Positions 34,601-49,600 are shown, numbered from the stretch's first letter. The stretch: DNA of 64,000 nt from Atriophallophorus winterbourni (GCA_013407085.1 JACCGJ010019479.1:1-64000); one strand, 5' to 3'. Notes: a model not told the origin generated them from the sequence alone. Translations and numbers: made by a program.

Positions 34601-37600
34601 TTTCGTGTTGTTTGCGCTCATCAGATAACGACATTACGATCAGTATCCTTATGCCCTCGCTCTTCCCCAAATTACACAGCGTACAAGAACGCCACTCAGT
34701 CAATACGTATATTACGCACATGACTAAAAATACAACACACGCCGATCTTATATAGACAAATATCGTTACCTCAATATTGTTCTCAACCTGTCTGTACCGG
34801 TTGTCACATTAATATGATTTGTGATTCGATTTCGTGCCAATCGATTCATTTCGAGCCCTCATCCCGTTGAACTCCTTTGACCTACCCCGTGATGGCTGAC
34901 ATTTTTCAAAATTGGTTTTAGCTGTGTTAGTTACTAACTATTCTACAGATTTGTGGAATACTGCAATTCTCGTGATTCTTACCGATTGGAAACGTGGAAT
35001 AATTGCTCATGTCTATAAAGGAGAAAATCGCTCCGATATTTCTAATTACGGACCCATTACGCTGTTACCTGTGATTTCAAAATAAATTGAGCGCCTCATT
35101 GTTGACGATCTTATGAAAAATTTCGAAAATAATCAGTTGCTCTCGAGGAAATAGCAAGGATTTAGACGGAATTATTCCTGCTTATATAATTTATCGTTAA
35201 CGCTGGATGATTGGACACAAGGGGTTGATAAAGGGCAAGCAGGTCATGCCTTTTATCTAGATATCTCCAAAGCATTTGACCGTGCTGACCATACCGTACT
35301 ACTGTGGAAGGCTTGGCATCACCGAAAAGTTTTTGAGTTGGCTCAATGACTTCCTAACAAACCATACTACCCTGGTACGTGTTGAGGGCGCATTATTAAA
35401 ACCAGTCACCGCAACTAAAGGAGTTCCACACGGTTCAGCCTTTCTTCCGATGCTTTTACTGGTTTGTGTAAATGAAATACCGAAACAAGTTTGATGTAAA
35501 ATTTCGTTATTCGCGGACTACATAAAGATATGCACTTGCACACAGCCCAGAAGACTGTTTGCCATTAACAAAAAGCTTTCGATACGCTTCATTTGGACGT
35601 TGAATAAAAAAACTGCCATTTAACCTCAAAAATGCAAGCACTTGAATGTGGATAAGCAAGAAGTGTTCACACGCCACATAGGTTCACGTGTCCTTGAAAA
35701 AAAAGGATGTAGAAATTACGCAGTGAATCGGTCAGCATCCGAAACAAGCCTTATAAAGATAGGATAGCTCACTTGAATCTGTTCGATTTTCCGAATCGAA
35801 GAATCAAAGAAGACCTTATCCTACTTTACAAATATTCCATACCCAAAGCATACCTCACAGGATTTATTCAAGCGAAAGGATACGGGAAATTATCGCACCC
35901 ATGAATATATGTTAGTGGTACCCCATTTCCACCTGATCTGTAGAAGGTATTTCATTCTGTCCGTGTCTATTTTACTTGGGACAGTTTACCTTCTACCGTT
36001 GCTCACTCCACAAGCTTGCATCACTTTAAAACTACATTAGACGAATTTTTATTAAATTATTCGTTTCCCGAATACTAATATACTGTTCAATCTAACTGCT
36101 TATCTTGTTTTTATCCACGTACATGTTTTGGTTTTTAACGTCATATATTTGTTACTTTTTAAGCCAATAAAAACCTTGAATTACCTTGAAGTTTTTCAAT
36201 GGACTTACGTTGAGAATAACCCAGTTAATTTAGCTATTGGTATGCTATGCAGCAATCACCATTCTGAAAACATGGATAACGAGCTAGTGATTTCATGGAA
36301 ATATTACTGAGAGTTAGCTACAACGTACGGCCTGATAGGTTGCCACGAAAGTTTCGTGTTCGCTCAATGATGGATTGCTCAATTCAATAGCGGGCCTCAT
36401 GGTTTCGGCTCTGTATATATTACCATATCAGTTTTATCGCTTTACAGCGATTGCGCTCTATGGTCTGAGGAGATTGCCACACAAGGTAAAGATGCCTAAA
36501 TTGAATCTATAGTACTGAACTCAGACACATATTTTTAATAACATTCAAAAGCAAACTCTGCTTTCACGAGATCCCATACATGGGGTGTAGAAGTCATGAA
36601 GTCATAATTCAGGTCGACCGCCCTTGCGGAGATAATCGTTTAATAAATGATATTTTAATTCGGGACGTTGATCCGCTGAGTTGATAAGACTAAGCTGTAA
36701 ACATATCACTTTGAGAGCATATGGACAAACGTAACCTTCAATTTATGGTTGAACATGTGCTAAGTTTGACTGCTGAATGGTGATTACGACGGCATCAAGC
36801 AAATGTTTCCGGACGACCGAATGCTGTGTATAGCTGTGCATGTTGCTGGAGTGTGTTACTCTAGAAGGGGACTGTATAGGCCTATGAGATGACATTGCGC
36901 TTCTCTTGTATATTTACGTTCAACAACGAATCATAGTAGACACAACAACAACGCTGCGCTGAAACACATCATTGTCGACATCGAATATTGATCGTGTAAA
37001 TTAACCCGATACTCGAGACTGGAATCTGGTTCTCTTTTTGATTATTTCAGAGCTTGCAGCCGATTTTATTCTCATCTATATGTCAATTTTGCAAGATGAT
37101 CAATCTGATTAACGAGAGCGTTTCCGATTGCAGAAATATCTCGATTACCTCCCGATCAAACATTACGCTGGCGTGTCCGCAATGAATAAAATGATCGTCC
37201 CGTACATTTTACCGAGAAGCGTAGAAAAGGTAAGCCATTCAGAAACAACTGGAGCGTACATCAATGGATAAAGGAAAGATTACTTCAACAGACAGACTAT
37301 AATATTTCATAAACAGTGATATTGCACGGATGTGCAATCGTACAGTAGTTCTGTGCTGTGCGGATGACATCATGTTAAATTGATTAGCCATCTGTGGTGA
37401 GCTGCATGCAGAAACACGCTGGAGTCTCACTACCATTTCTATTTTCTTTCTCATATCTGTCTAGGCCTGGGCAACCTGACAGTATCTTAGCCCACATGCA
37501 GTCTCTGACTATATGGCACTTTGCCTGGATCAGGCTTGTGCGTTCATTCATTCATTCATTCATTCACCTTATTGAGATTCCGACCTAAATACATAACACA

Positions 37601-40600
37601 TGTTGTGCCCCACACTAAACGCGAACAATTACACATTCTGATTTCAAAAGTGTATCGAAAAACCGGCCAAATATGCAACGCTAAGTAACAATTGATAACA
37701 TGTTGACTGCAAGCGCAGTCCAATAAGATTGCGACAAATTATCGACCAATGATAATCGCAACGCTACGACTATACGACTATCCATATGCCGATACAATGA
37801 TTTTATTATCATCATTAGTAGGGTGACTATGCGGTCCGTTTCACTGGACTTGCTAAATTTAAAATTTTTGATTTGATTAATCTTGACTTGTATTGATTGA
37901 AATGAATACGAATTGTTTCGAGTGAGTACGGGTGGGACATCTGTAGAGCTTAAGGTACCGGCGTAAGTAAACTGCTGCAAATTACTAATGCTGTTGCATT
38001 GTTAAATAGGTCGCATGTTTCATTCGACAAACATCAGGGATTTTCACCGCATGAAATTAATCTCTTAGTACTCTAAATATATATGTTTATAGTGGATGAA
38101 AGTTTGACATTATTTAGGACAGATTTTAGTTTGGCATTAGAGAAGAAGATTTGGAGCTCATCACGTGGATATTGTTGGGTTCCCTGATGTTGCACAGGCG
38201 TTGTTGGACGTTTCATCACCAGGCTAGATTACATCGTTTGCAAAACCTATTTCAAGGACTTATAGATGGTGTCTCCCTGTCCGTTCACCGTCATTCTAAC
38301 CTCATTGGTCAAGTTCATGATCCGTCTCCCTTGTATGAGGCTTGTCCGTGATCTTGAGATCGATCTTTGCAACAGAAAGCAATTTTTGTTAATATATTGC
38401 TGGTAACAGAATTTTTACCCGAACAAGAGTGACGGTCAGAACAGGTATAGTTAATTAGCAGTTTAGCTACCATCTTCATTTGGTCTAAACAGCTTATTAA
38501 AATCTTGGGTATCTTCATGTCAGCCAGCGGTTACCAACGTTTTTAATACCCAGAACCCCTAAATTATGTTAATATGCTTTTACACACCTTATAGTACATG
38601 TAATGATTTATCGATGAACAAATTTGAAAGCACACACAGAATACGCTGCCAAATTAACAATGAATCAACACAGAATGACAGCACTTAATACGAGACAACA
38701 AAACAGAAAACGCATCTCAAACCCCTTGGAATGCTGTCTCGCACCTCAAGAGATGTCAGTTACTTTTGAGGATTCAGCAAATAATGTTACTTGTCAACAC
38801 ATGCTCACTTCGTTTTCAATCTTACATGTTGTATCGGAAATCACGTTTCAGCGACATCGCCACAATTGGATTTATCAAGTTAGTTAACTGTTTATAAATA
38901 CATGGTTAAGCAGGAACTTCGTCAACTAAACAAATAGATGTCCCCGGGTGCATACATGATTACTCCTTCCATACACCAAATGCTTTGCTTTGTTCTAACT
39001 GCTCCTCTTATCTGCCCGTTTAATCTCACCCTTAATAAAGGAAAGATACCAATACAATGGAAGGCAGGGTTGATGACACCTAGTTACAGTGGTGATGGCC
39101 ATTCCGGTACAGCAAACCTGTAGTCTCTAAGCAAATGGAGCGCCTTGTGATCGCGTGCATACGAGAACATGTAGAACGCCAAAATATTTTGACTACAGTA
39201 CAGCGTGTTTTTCACAGAGAATGGACTTGTCTGTCTAGTTTGTTAATAATTCAAATGATTGGACCATTGCAATAGATGAATGTGATGCTATATAGGCTTG
39301 CTACATTGATATTTCCATAAAACTTGACATTCTGATGAAAATAATTGAAGGGCGTGGATAAACAGAGTGGTGCAGCATTGGATAACAGTATTACCTTACT
39401 GACGAACACTTCCAGGTATGTGTGGGCATCGCCCTTTCTAGACGAATAGGCATCACGAATTGAGTTCCGCAAGCAGTGTTTGAAACTCTTCTCTTGTTGG
39501 CGTATAATGCAGGATAACTGGTGTAAATTGCTAGTATTTTCCGATGATATTATAATATAGAAGTGAGTTGGGTCACTTGATTACTGTATCGCACTACTGC
39601 GGGACATGCGCACCTAATACCGTTAGGCTCGGATAGATGATTTGCCCTTTATACCTACAAAATGTAAAATGCCGTGGCTTTGAAAATCCATTCACCATAT
39701 TTATCGGCTTGACAATCATGGTCTTGTCTATTTTACCAATGTAAAGGATCAGGGCCTCGTCTAACATCCCGGAGAGCACTGCCACATAATTTGTTATAAA
39801 ACATGCAGTATGCTTGGTCTGCTAAAATGATATGCAGAAGTGTCACACGAAAAACCTTCTCCGCGACATACATCTGTGCGACCTGCTATGACATATTCAA
39901 TCCAAGCTTAGTTATCATGGCTGAAAAAGGATATTTAAATCTTTGACAGGGTTGTTCATCAGCTGACGCACCACCACCCCTACGTGCTGTATAATCCCTT
40001 AATTGTTTTAGTCTTGGCAGGTGTGAATGACATCTGCTGACCGATTAGCTCGGTGCGCGCACTACGGGTCACGCATGTTAATGTTTGTCCGCTGCAGAAC
40101 CGGACGCCAGATTGTGGAGATATCAGCCCCATCCACCTTATTGACTGCATTCTTACCGGCCTTTGTTATATATATATATATATATATAGATATCTATATA
40201 TATATATATATATAATATATATTCCCGAGTTTATTACACATTGTCATTAATGCTGGTAAACATTTGAGAGTTTGTAATAAACCTGATAAGCTGTTTTGTT
40301 TGCATTGTCAGGTCATCATAATGGATGTTGATTCTATTTTCAATGACGATATATTGCACTTATGGCAACACTTCAAAACATTCAAACCGGGACAAGTGAG
40401 TATTTTTGGAGAGGCGTATGTTCCCGTGAAGCATATTATGTAATTCAAGGTTTTTAATCGTCTAAAAAGCAACAAGCTCAACAAAAACCATAGGATGGTA
40501 AAAATTGAAATTTAAGTGTATAAACAATATAAGAACATAGATTAAACAGTATATAAGTGTTCTGGAAACGAATAATTCAATAAAAATTAGTCTAATTTCG

Positions 40601-43600
40601 TTTTAACATCATGCAAGCTAGTGGCGTGAGCAACGGTTTGAAGGTACCTGTTTCCATAAAACAGACACGGACAGATTAAAAAATACCTTCTACAGTTCAG
40701 ACGGGAATGGGGTACTACCAGCACATATTCATGGGTCCGATAATTCCTCGTATCCCTTCGCGTGAATAAATCCAGTAAGGGATGGTTCGGGGTATGAAAA
40801 GTTTTGTAAAGTAAGATAAGGTCTCCTCTGATTCGTCGATAGGGAAAATCGAACAGATTCAGTTGAGCTATCCTTTCTTTATATGGTTTGTTTCGGATGC
40901 TAAGAACTAGTTTCGTTGAGCGGTGATAGATTCGCTGCATAAGTTCAACATCCCTCTCGAGCCACGGAGACCATGACTGCACACCGTATTCCATGACTGG
41001 TCTCAAGTATGTATTCATGATCCTTGGGAATATCTTGGGCGAAAATTTCCCAAATACACGTTTGAGTAGATTTAGAACGCGTGTTGCTTTTTTAAAGGCA
41101 CTGTTAGTTTGAAGTGATGTTTTTAAACTGGAGCATATCCAGACACCCAAATCTTTTTCTTCACTGCAATTTTCAAGGACATGCGAACCTATGTGATATG
41201 TGAACTCTACTCGATTCCCCACATTCATGATCCTGCATTTGTTGAAGTTAAACGGCAGTTTGTTCTTTAACGACCAGCTGTGAAGCGTATCAAGATCCTT
41301 TTGTAATAGCAGACAGTCTTCTGGACTACGAATGCTGCGCCAAATCTTTATGTCGTCCGCAAATAACGAAATGTTACATCGAACAATTTCCGGTATTTCA
41401 TTGACATAAACCAGAAAGAGGATCGGACCAAGGACTGAGCCTTGGGGAACTCCGCTAGTTGCTGCAATTGGTTTGGATAATGCACCATCAACACGTACCT
41501 GGTTAGTGCGATTTGTTAGGTAGTCATTTAGCCAATTCAGCAACTTTCCAGTGATACCAAGCCTTTCAAGCTTCTGCAGTAGTAGGGAATGGTCAACACG
41601 ATCGAATGCTTTTGAAATATCCAAGTAGCACGCGTGTATTGCTTGTCCTTTATCTACCGATTTTGTCCAATCATCTAGCGTTACCAGTAAATTAGACAAA
41701 CAGGAATAATTTCGTCTGAATCCATGCTGGTTCCTCGAAAGCAACTGATTATTCTCGAAGTGTTTCATTAGATCGTCAACAATGAGTCGCTCAAGTAATT
41801 TTGAAATCACTGGTAACAGAGTAACGGGTCGGTAATTGGAAACATCGGAGCGATTTCCACCTTTGTAAATTGGAGAAATTATTCCTCGTTTCCAATCTGT
41901 AGGAATCACTCCGCTTGCCAGTGTTTGCTCGAACAAATAAGTGAGTGGTTTGTATAGCAAACTCGCAAATTGCTTCAATATTTTCGGGGTTATTCCGTCG
42001 GCCCCAGGAGACTTTCCGGTTTTAAGATTAAATAAACCTTGGAGGACGCGTTTCTCAGTGACACTTATTTCACTTAGGGCAACCGTGTTTGAAAGTGTTG
42101 GAATTTGGGCTGTTTATTGCATGTTCTATCGGGTTGAATACCGATGAATAAAACGTGGCTAAAGCATCAGCAGTTTCTGCTGCAGTTGTTGTTGGTCCAG
42201 CTGATGTGTTCACGGACGCTACTCCAGGTTTCACCTTAGCTTGATCGTTAACCATACGATATAGTATTTTGGGGTTTCGCTCCATCATGCTTGATATCAC
42301 TTCTTGGAAGCACAACTTGTCTTGGATGACAAATTTGTTTACTTTGTTCCGCAGTAAACGGAATGTTTCCCAGGTCTCGGATGATGGGTTTTGCCGATGG
42401 TGTCGCCAAGCAATGTTTCGTACCGTTAACCACTTACGAGTTCGGCTTCTTAATTTAAATTCAAAGTTTTTTCTTGAGTTCCTGAGGACAAATTCGGAGC
42501 TCACTTCGATTGAACTTTTGAGATTAGATATTAGCCATATCCAAAACTCATGTACGTTGCTGGTTTCCGGTTGGCAGTTAAACGTGTTTTTCAGAGCATC
42601 ACTCAACGCCATAGTGTTGATCCGCCTAACTCTTTTACGGGCATCATTTGTTCTTACAGCTTCAAACAGATAGTCAAACTGGATGACGACGTGATCACTT
42701 AGTCCCAGTGGACTTTCGTAAGCAACGTTATCAATGTCATGTTCATTGCTTGTCAGAACGAGATCTAAGAGTGAGGGTAAATCGTTTCCGCGGTATCGGG
42801 TATTACATGTAATGTGGTTATAAAGAGGAATATCGTCAAACAACTCACTGAATGCGCGCTCGAGGGAGTGTTCTGGGTAAATGGTACTGCTCTGCAGATT
42901 CGGTAAATTGAAGTCACCCATAATCAAAAATCCACAAGTGTATCTGGAAGTAACCATGCGAATTTTATCCAGTAGGGCCAGATTGTAAGTTTCCTGTGCA
43001 GACGGTGGGCGATATACTACTCCCAAAACACAGTCTTCGCCGTTAGCTAGTCGGATTGAGCACCAAAGTGTATCCCGTAACACGATGTCTGGATCCGTAA
43101 TCTCACGGCACAGAAGGTTTTGGCTATAATACAAAGCTACTCCTCCTCCTCTGGTTTCACGGTCATGACGAATAAGTGACATTCCTGGTAATTCAAGTTC
43201 ACTATTTGTTTGCTAGTCTGCAGCCACGTTTCCGTTACGGCGATGATGTCTGGTGAACATCTCAGAAAAACTGCACGCAGTTCACCGATTTTGTTTCCGA
43301 GACATTGTGCGTTGGTGTAGATGCATTTCATAGTTGTTTTTCTCAACAAGGATGGGGTGTGGGGAAGAAAGCTAGTGGAGTGCAGAATATATGTTAGGCC
43401 GTCCAGAGTCGGCAACTGAAGGTTTTTTGCTTGCAGGGATGCTTGATCGTTTTGGGGTTGTACTGTTGGAACACAGTGATCTATCGTATCGGCTGAAATT
43501 GTTTCTGACACGTCAACAACTGATTGACTTGGTAGTGTTTCTATTGAACTTAGTGGTGCATCTATCTTTCCAATATGGTGTTTCGATGCACCTAGTCTAA

Positions 43601-46600
43601 TTTCTTGTAGGATTATTCTGCGGCCATTTTCCCAACGAGTTTTGACCGTGTTCAACATATCATCACGCAAGAACTTTATTTTAAGGGCTTAGGACCGATG
43701 CCCTTATAATTCGTAGATTTGGGAATGTGGAACATGTCCGTCACAGCTACATCATGCAAACCAACTATATCAGTGAGGAATCTCCATTGTAACTGACCGT
43801 GTTTGCGCTGCACCGCTTTATCAGTTGCTTCAACAGCTTCTGGAACTCCCAAAAAGATTATACTTCGATCATCCCTCTGTTTCGTTTGGTTTTGTTGCTG
43901 GTCCTTTCGGGCCCTTTCCCACCAGGGCACATCAGCTAAGATCCTTGCAGTGGTCTCTTAACGCTCCTTACGCAGGAGAAAAGCGGATAGTAAGAAGTTT
44001 TCAAGATCCCTTTCAGAGCGAACCGTGATTCTAAGCAATCTCGGCTGGTCCAGATTTGAAGAAGTAGGTTTACGACTTAGTCGTATCAATGATACTGGTT
44101 CAACTGGCTCCAAGTCCATGTTGTTGCACAACCTTTTACATTCTTCTTTATCGTGCTTTAGCCTGTCCCCTAGTAAGGTGGCACTCGTTTCCTTTACGTT
44201 GGTGCAAATCACACTTAGTCCATGGACTGAATGTACACTGTGTGTTTGGCGCTTTCGCTGGTTGCTGGACGTTTCAACTACCTTAGATCGAATACCTATA
44301 GTGTCCACTTTGGGAGTGTTTTGCACCATGACTTTTGGTTTTGAACCTGAGGGTTTTCGCTGATCCTTCGGGTGAGCAGGTGGCTTTGGCTTCGTATCTT
44401 TTTGCGGACCAGGGATGTTTTGGGCAGACAGGCCTTTAACAGTCGCATTTGTAAAGGTGGCCTTTTGATGAAAAGGACGCTCCTCAAGACACTCCGGCAC
44501 ATTTGCAACAGCTGAACATTCGTGTTGAAAGATCGAAGATTTAGCGTTTATCTGACTGGTATTACCGTCAGTGGTTTCCGATTTATCGAAAAACATACTG
44601 GCAAACTGAGAATTTTGAGTCTCTACCGATGTCTTCAACGTTTGTATGATAAGCTCTAAGCTCAGCATCCGATCATCCAGGTTGCTTTGCGCAACACTTG
44701 TTCGAGCAGTTAAATCTGCGTTTGGTTTAGCTCGACAACTTTTGCACACGTAGCATACACCAGGCATGTTTTCATCCATCAGGATCGATAGCGCATCCGG
44801 GGTCAATGATTTGTCACATTTTGCGTGACATTTGTGGGAACAGTTTTGACACGTGACAGATTTGACCTTACCACTGACGACTTTCATGCAGACGACGCAC
44901 GTTTCGCGAACATCAGATTGTTTCATGTTAACGGGGTCAACCAAAAGTACAAATCAGAGCACAAAAATCGATACGGCTGCGGTTGGTTTGTGTGGTATTG
45001 GGCGGAGTTGACGGAAAATGACGGGTTGTCGGAAAATTTCGTCACTCGATTTAGCTGCTAATTTGCCAGATTCCCTTTGAGATTTTTGGCGTGAATTTGA
45101 TATCACGTTGTGTATTTCTCCGAGTAGTTCCCGACAGTGATAAACACCGATGGAGTAATCGAACAGCAGAAACACAAAAGCGATTCAAATAAACGAACAA
45201 ACTGTAGAAAAATCCACGGTTGACGTACACAAAGAACGACACGTCGCAGATGGATGATTCTTGTATGAATAGATCCGACGTAGCAAGCTTTCAGATAGAT
45301 ATCCAAAAATCAAACCGATCGGATGAAAACCAAGAAAGTTATATCCAAAAATATCGGAGGTCAAAATTAATCCAACCGCATGTCACCTCAAGTATTCCGT
45401 AGAGCATTAAATTTAAAATTCATCCGTAAGTATGACAAAAGGAATCTTGATCGCGTTTCATCCTCTCCATTTTCTCCAAAGCTATCAATGAACCTACTAC
45501 AAATTAGGACGGAAATGTTTTGAAATGAGGTTCAGTTTAACGCAAAGTGAGACCGCCTTTCAGGTATACCTAATATTGCAATGCTAATATGTTACTAAAT
45601 TTTAATGACTTCCAATTTGAAATATTATTTCATTCGTATGACAGAAATCTATGTTATAAATCAAGTAACATGACATGGACACGCTCTGAAGTCAGTAGTA
45701 CACAAACACTTCAAATGAACGCGAAAACAACAGTCAAACCAGGTATTTTTCCTATCCAGAATGGTGAATAACTCACTGAAACAGCGTTGGAAACCGCAAA
45801 TGCTCTGGCAATTTACTATTCTAAAGTGTTCGTGCCAAAGGTTTTAGTGGAACGTTCTGAGTATTCAATCGAATTAGGAATCGAAACATTGTGCGATATT
45901 TCGATAAATCCAGTGATTGTCGCAAGTCATTTGCTCAAACTAAACGTAAGAAAATCCACAGGAGCGGATGACATCACACCGGATGTGCTCAGGTTCTGTC
46001 ACCGTCAGCTTTGTGAACCGCTCTCCAGCCTGTTTAACTATTCGTTGCTTAAGGGAGTTGTACCGAAAGATTGGAAGTCCAGCGTGATAACACCTATCTT
46101 CAAAGGCGGTTGCCGATCTGACGCTGCTTGTTATTGCTAAGCTCATGGAACGTATAGTCTCGGAAAGAATAGTTGCACACTTCGAATCGCATAATTTGTT
46201 TTCGCCAGCGCAGCATGGATTTCGATCACACCGATCTCGTCTCACAAATCTTCTCCTCACGTTAGACGACTGGACAAAGGAGATGGATAAAAGTTCTTGC
46301 ATCCACGTCTGTTACCTAGACATTTCGAAAGCTTTTGACAGAGTCAATCATCATTTGCTTCTTCAAAAACTGATGCGTTTAGGAATATGTGATCCACTCC
46401 TCTCATGGTTGTGCGACTATCTGTCAGATCGCGACGCCCGAGTTAAAGTTAACGGAGCGCTATCCCAAACGTTCAAAACCACCAGTGGAGTCCCACCAGG
46501 GTCTGTGCTAGGCCCGCTCCTCTTTCTGCTGTACATAAATGATTTACCCCCCCTCATATCGTCCAAAATGGTCCTGTTCGCGGATGATATGAAAATTTGG

Positions 46601-49600
46601 ACGCCAATAAGTTCTGCAGGGGATTGTAAGAAACTGCAAACGGATTTAGACAGCGTGTCGAATTGGGCGGCCATGAATGACATGTCATTCAACATACAGA
46701 AATGTAAGATGCTCCATCTTGGCAAGAATGTTCCTTGGACATATCGATTGAGAACTGAAAACCTAGCATGGAGCTCGTTAGAAAAAGATCTTGGAGTGTG
46801 GATTAGCGGGAACCTGAAGAGCACGGCGCACTGTCAGAACATATATCGACGAGCAAACAGATTGTTAGGAATCTTTCGAAGTATATTTGGAAGATTCTCT
46901 CTGGTAACGTTACCAAGGATAATGAATGTCTACCTTCGCCCTACAATGGAGTATGCGGTAGAGGTCTGGGCTCCTTGGCTGCGAAAGGATATTGCACTCT
47001 TCGATAATATCTATCACAGAGCAACAAAGTTAGTGATGGGTCTTCGCAATGTTCCGTACACCGAAAGATTGCGACGTCTGGGTCTATGCGACTTTAACCA
47101 AAGGGGATACGACGCGATATTATTCTGACTTATAGAATTGTGTCTACCGAAGGACATCCACTAAAACACTTGCTTGATGTGTGTGAAGGGAAAGTGACAC
47201 GCGGACATACCTTATCATTTTACGTTCCATGTTCCCGTGTTGATTGTCGACGCCATTTTTTCGACGTACGTGCTATATTTCTTTGGAATTCCATACCCCA
47301 ATGTGTGGTGGACTTTCCTTGCCTGGCGATTTTTAAGATTCAAGATTCAAGACTCAAGATTTATGGTTGAAAGATTTAAGTTTACAATAACCATGAAGTG
47401 GAACTATAGGTACAAATATATTTTGATGTATAATTAAAATCAAAATCAATGGGACGATGACCGATTACTAATAGTTGGGGCAAAATTCCGATTAGCTCTC
47501 ATAAAATCGTCAAGTTTTGATTGGAATATAGATAAACCTGGTAATTTGTAAAGCGAAATTGGACTTGCAGTTGCAAACGAACAACATTCGTGAGCCTTAC
47601 ATTTGATATTCTCTATTGCTTTTATAATATTGTACTTTTCATGTTTTTATTCAGTGGTGTTGTAAATTATTAACTTTTTAACCATAAATCCCTGAATCCT
47701 TGAAGTCGGAAATTGTTTTAAGATGTAGAGTCGAATGTGTGCATTTTATTAGATATAATGACGATTTCTATCATCAGCAATGGAGTCTTTTTTGAATACA
47801 CGACACAAACAAATCAGTTGATTTGGTACCGTGAGTCTTCTTGTCACGACATTCAAAGAAAAGGTTTACATTTTAAATTATATTTCGTTCCTTACTATAC
47901 CGTTAGGTCTCATCCGGTCAGTACTTATCACCTGTTGATTTAGATTGAAGTCGTGCAAATGTAAGGATTTCAACCACCAAAACAGGTGCTAGGTTATCGC
48001 AGTAATTTTTTTCGACAAGAATTTTGCTCTGTATACACTTAGCGCTGACATTTCGAGAAACCTGAAGAACTCGAATCTGTTATTGGCCTCTTTCGTTCGT
48101 GGACGACCATTTATGTACATCACAATTGCATGATTTCTTCTTGCTACACAGATTTTCGACTGACTAAACACTCCGATTCGGGAGGAACAATATCTCTTGC
48201 TGCGATAGGCCGTACACGGTCGATGTATATTGAGGTGCACTGACACCTTTTGATATAGCTTTCATAATTTTCATCTGATCAATGTGATTTTTTGGATATT
48301 TATCTGAAACTTTGTTACGACGGATCTACTCATAAAAGAATTACGTCACTACGACTTGTCGTTCTTTGCGTGCAACTATAGTGGATTTTGCGCTGTTCGT
48401 TCGTTCATTGATTTCGCTTCGGTGTTTATACTGTTAGATTTATCCATCGGTGTATACCGCTGTCGGGAACAACTCGGAGGATTACACAGAGTGTAATCAA
48501 TTTCATACCAAAATTCTCAACGGGATACTGAAAACTCGCTGCTAAATGTTGTGTCGAACTATACTTAGACAATAATAATAATAATAATACTTAGACCTCG
48601 TCACTTCGAGCCAACTACACACAATACAACATCAACCAACCCCGGCCGTATCAATCTTTTACCGCTTTGATTGTACTTTTGGTTGACCCCGTTAAAATGG
48701 AGCAATCTGCTGCTCGTGAAACATGTGTCGTCTGTGCGAAAGTGGTCAATGTTAAGGACAAATCTGCCACGTGTCGCAACGGCCGTATGCTACGTCTGTA
48801 AACATTGTGGAACAAAACCGAACGAGAGTCTGCGTGCTTCAACATGTGTTCAGCAATGCAACGTGGATGAACGTATGTTGAGGTTAGAGCTCAGCATACA
48901 AAATTTAAGGCCTCGTTTGAAACTCTAGTCAAAGCTCAGAACTCTAGGTTTGCCTGTAAACGTACCGACCGTCAACGGTATGTCTGACCTAAACACCTCT
49001 GTCATTAACAAGATTACAAAGAATAAGACGTCCGTTCATCAGAAGGTTCATTTGAAACAAACTGATTCAAATCCAAACATCGCATTTCAAAAAACCTCAA
49101 AAAATCTCAGTGTAATCTGTAACAACATACAGGAATCTAGCGAGACACATTTTGCGAATAGACAGAGACAACCTAAACAGTGGTCCAACAACTGTATGAC
49201 GATGGGTTCGGAAACCATCAGACCTACAGCAGTTACACGTTTGGTTCGCCATCCAAGCTCACCACATTTCGGTGAACCACATCTACTGAACATAACACTA
49301 AACAGTGAGAAGGATATGGAAACTGTTGTTTTAAATTCCGAGTGCAATATTCGAATCTACGCCAACATACCCTAGTGGAAAATAAAAAGACGTCTCGATG
49401 TTCGTAAGAAGATCAACGAGCGTAGCCTATTCCTTCTAGGCGTTCCAGAGGCTGCAAGTACTAAGGAGGCTGTTAAACAACAACACGACTGAAAACAGTG
49501 GCTCTACATCGCAGAACCGTTAGGGTTGCGTGAGTGTGTTGTTGTTGTTGTTGTACCTTCAGGATACCCCGGTCATCAAATTACAAAGGTGACAGATCAA

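Larger units (their letters stand above)
40441..45350 (-). mobile_element. CR1-K, full-length CR1 in intron 4
   Basis: About 4.9 kb with 5' UTR (about 45350-44945), ORF1, ORF2 and 3' UTR ending AAGGTTTTTAATCGTC (40447). The 5' UTR matches that of CR1-M at 48250-48695 base for base over several hundred positions with moderate divergence, which fixes the 5' end near 45350. Only about four lesions are visible in the coding parts, so it is among the youngest copies here. Confidence 0.9.
45691..47706 (+). mobile_element. CR1-N, 5'-truncated CR1 in intron 4
   Basis: Very similar to CR1-H. Linker with TTVKPGIFPIQNGE (45730), RT ORFs 45787-46140 and 46145-47128, C-terminus 47140-47330, then an inserted CR1 fragment (47336-47537), and its own 3' UTR (47538-47706). 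A 28-bp deletion at 46127, relative to CR1-H, removes the NYRPVTLLPV block. Confidence 0.9.

Noticed and set aside
40027..40250. ORFs across the TA repeat encoding YIYIYI runs
   Set aside because: Translation of a dinucleotide microsatellite, not a protein.
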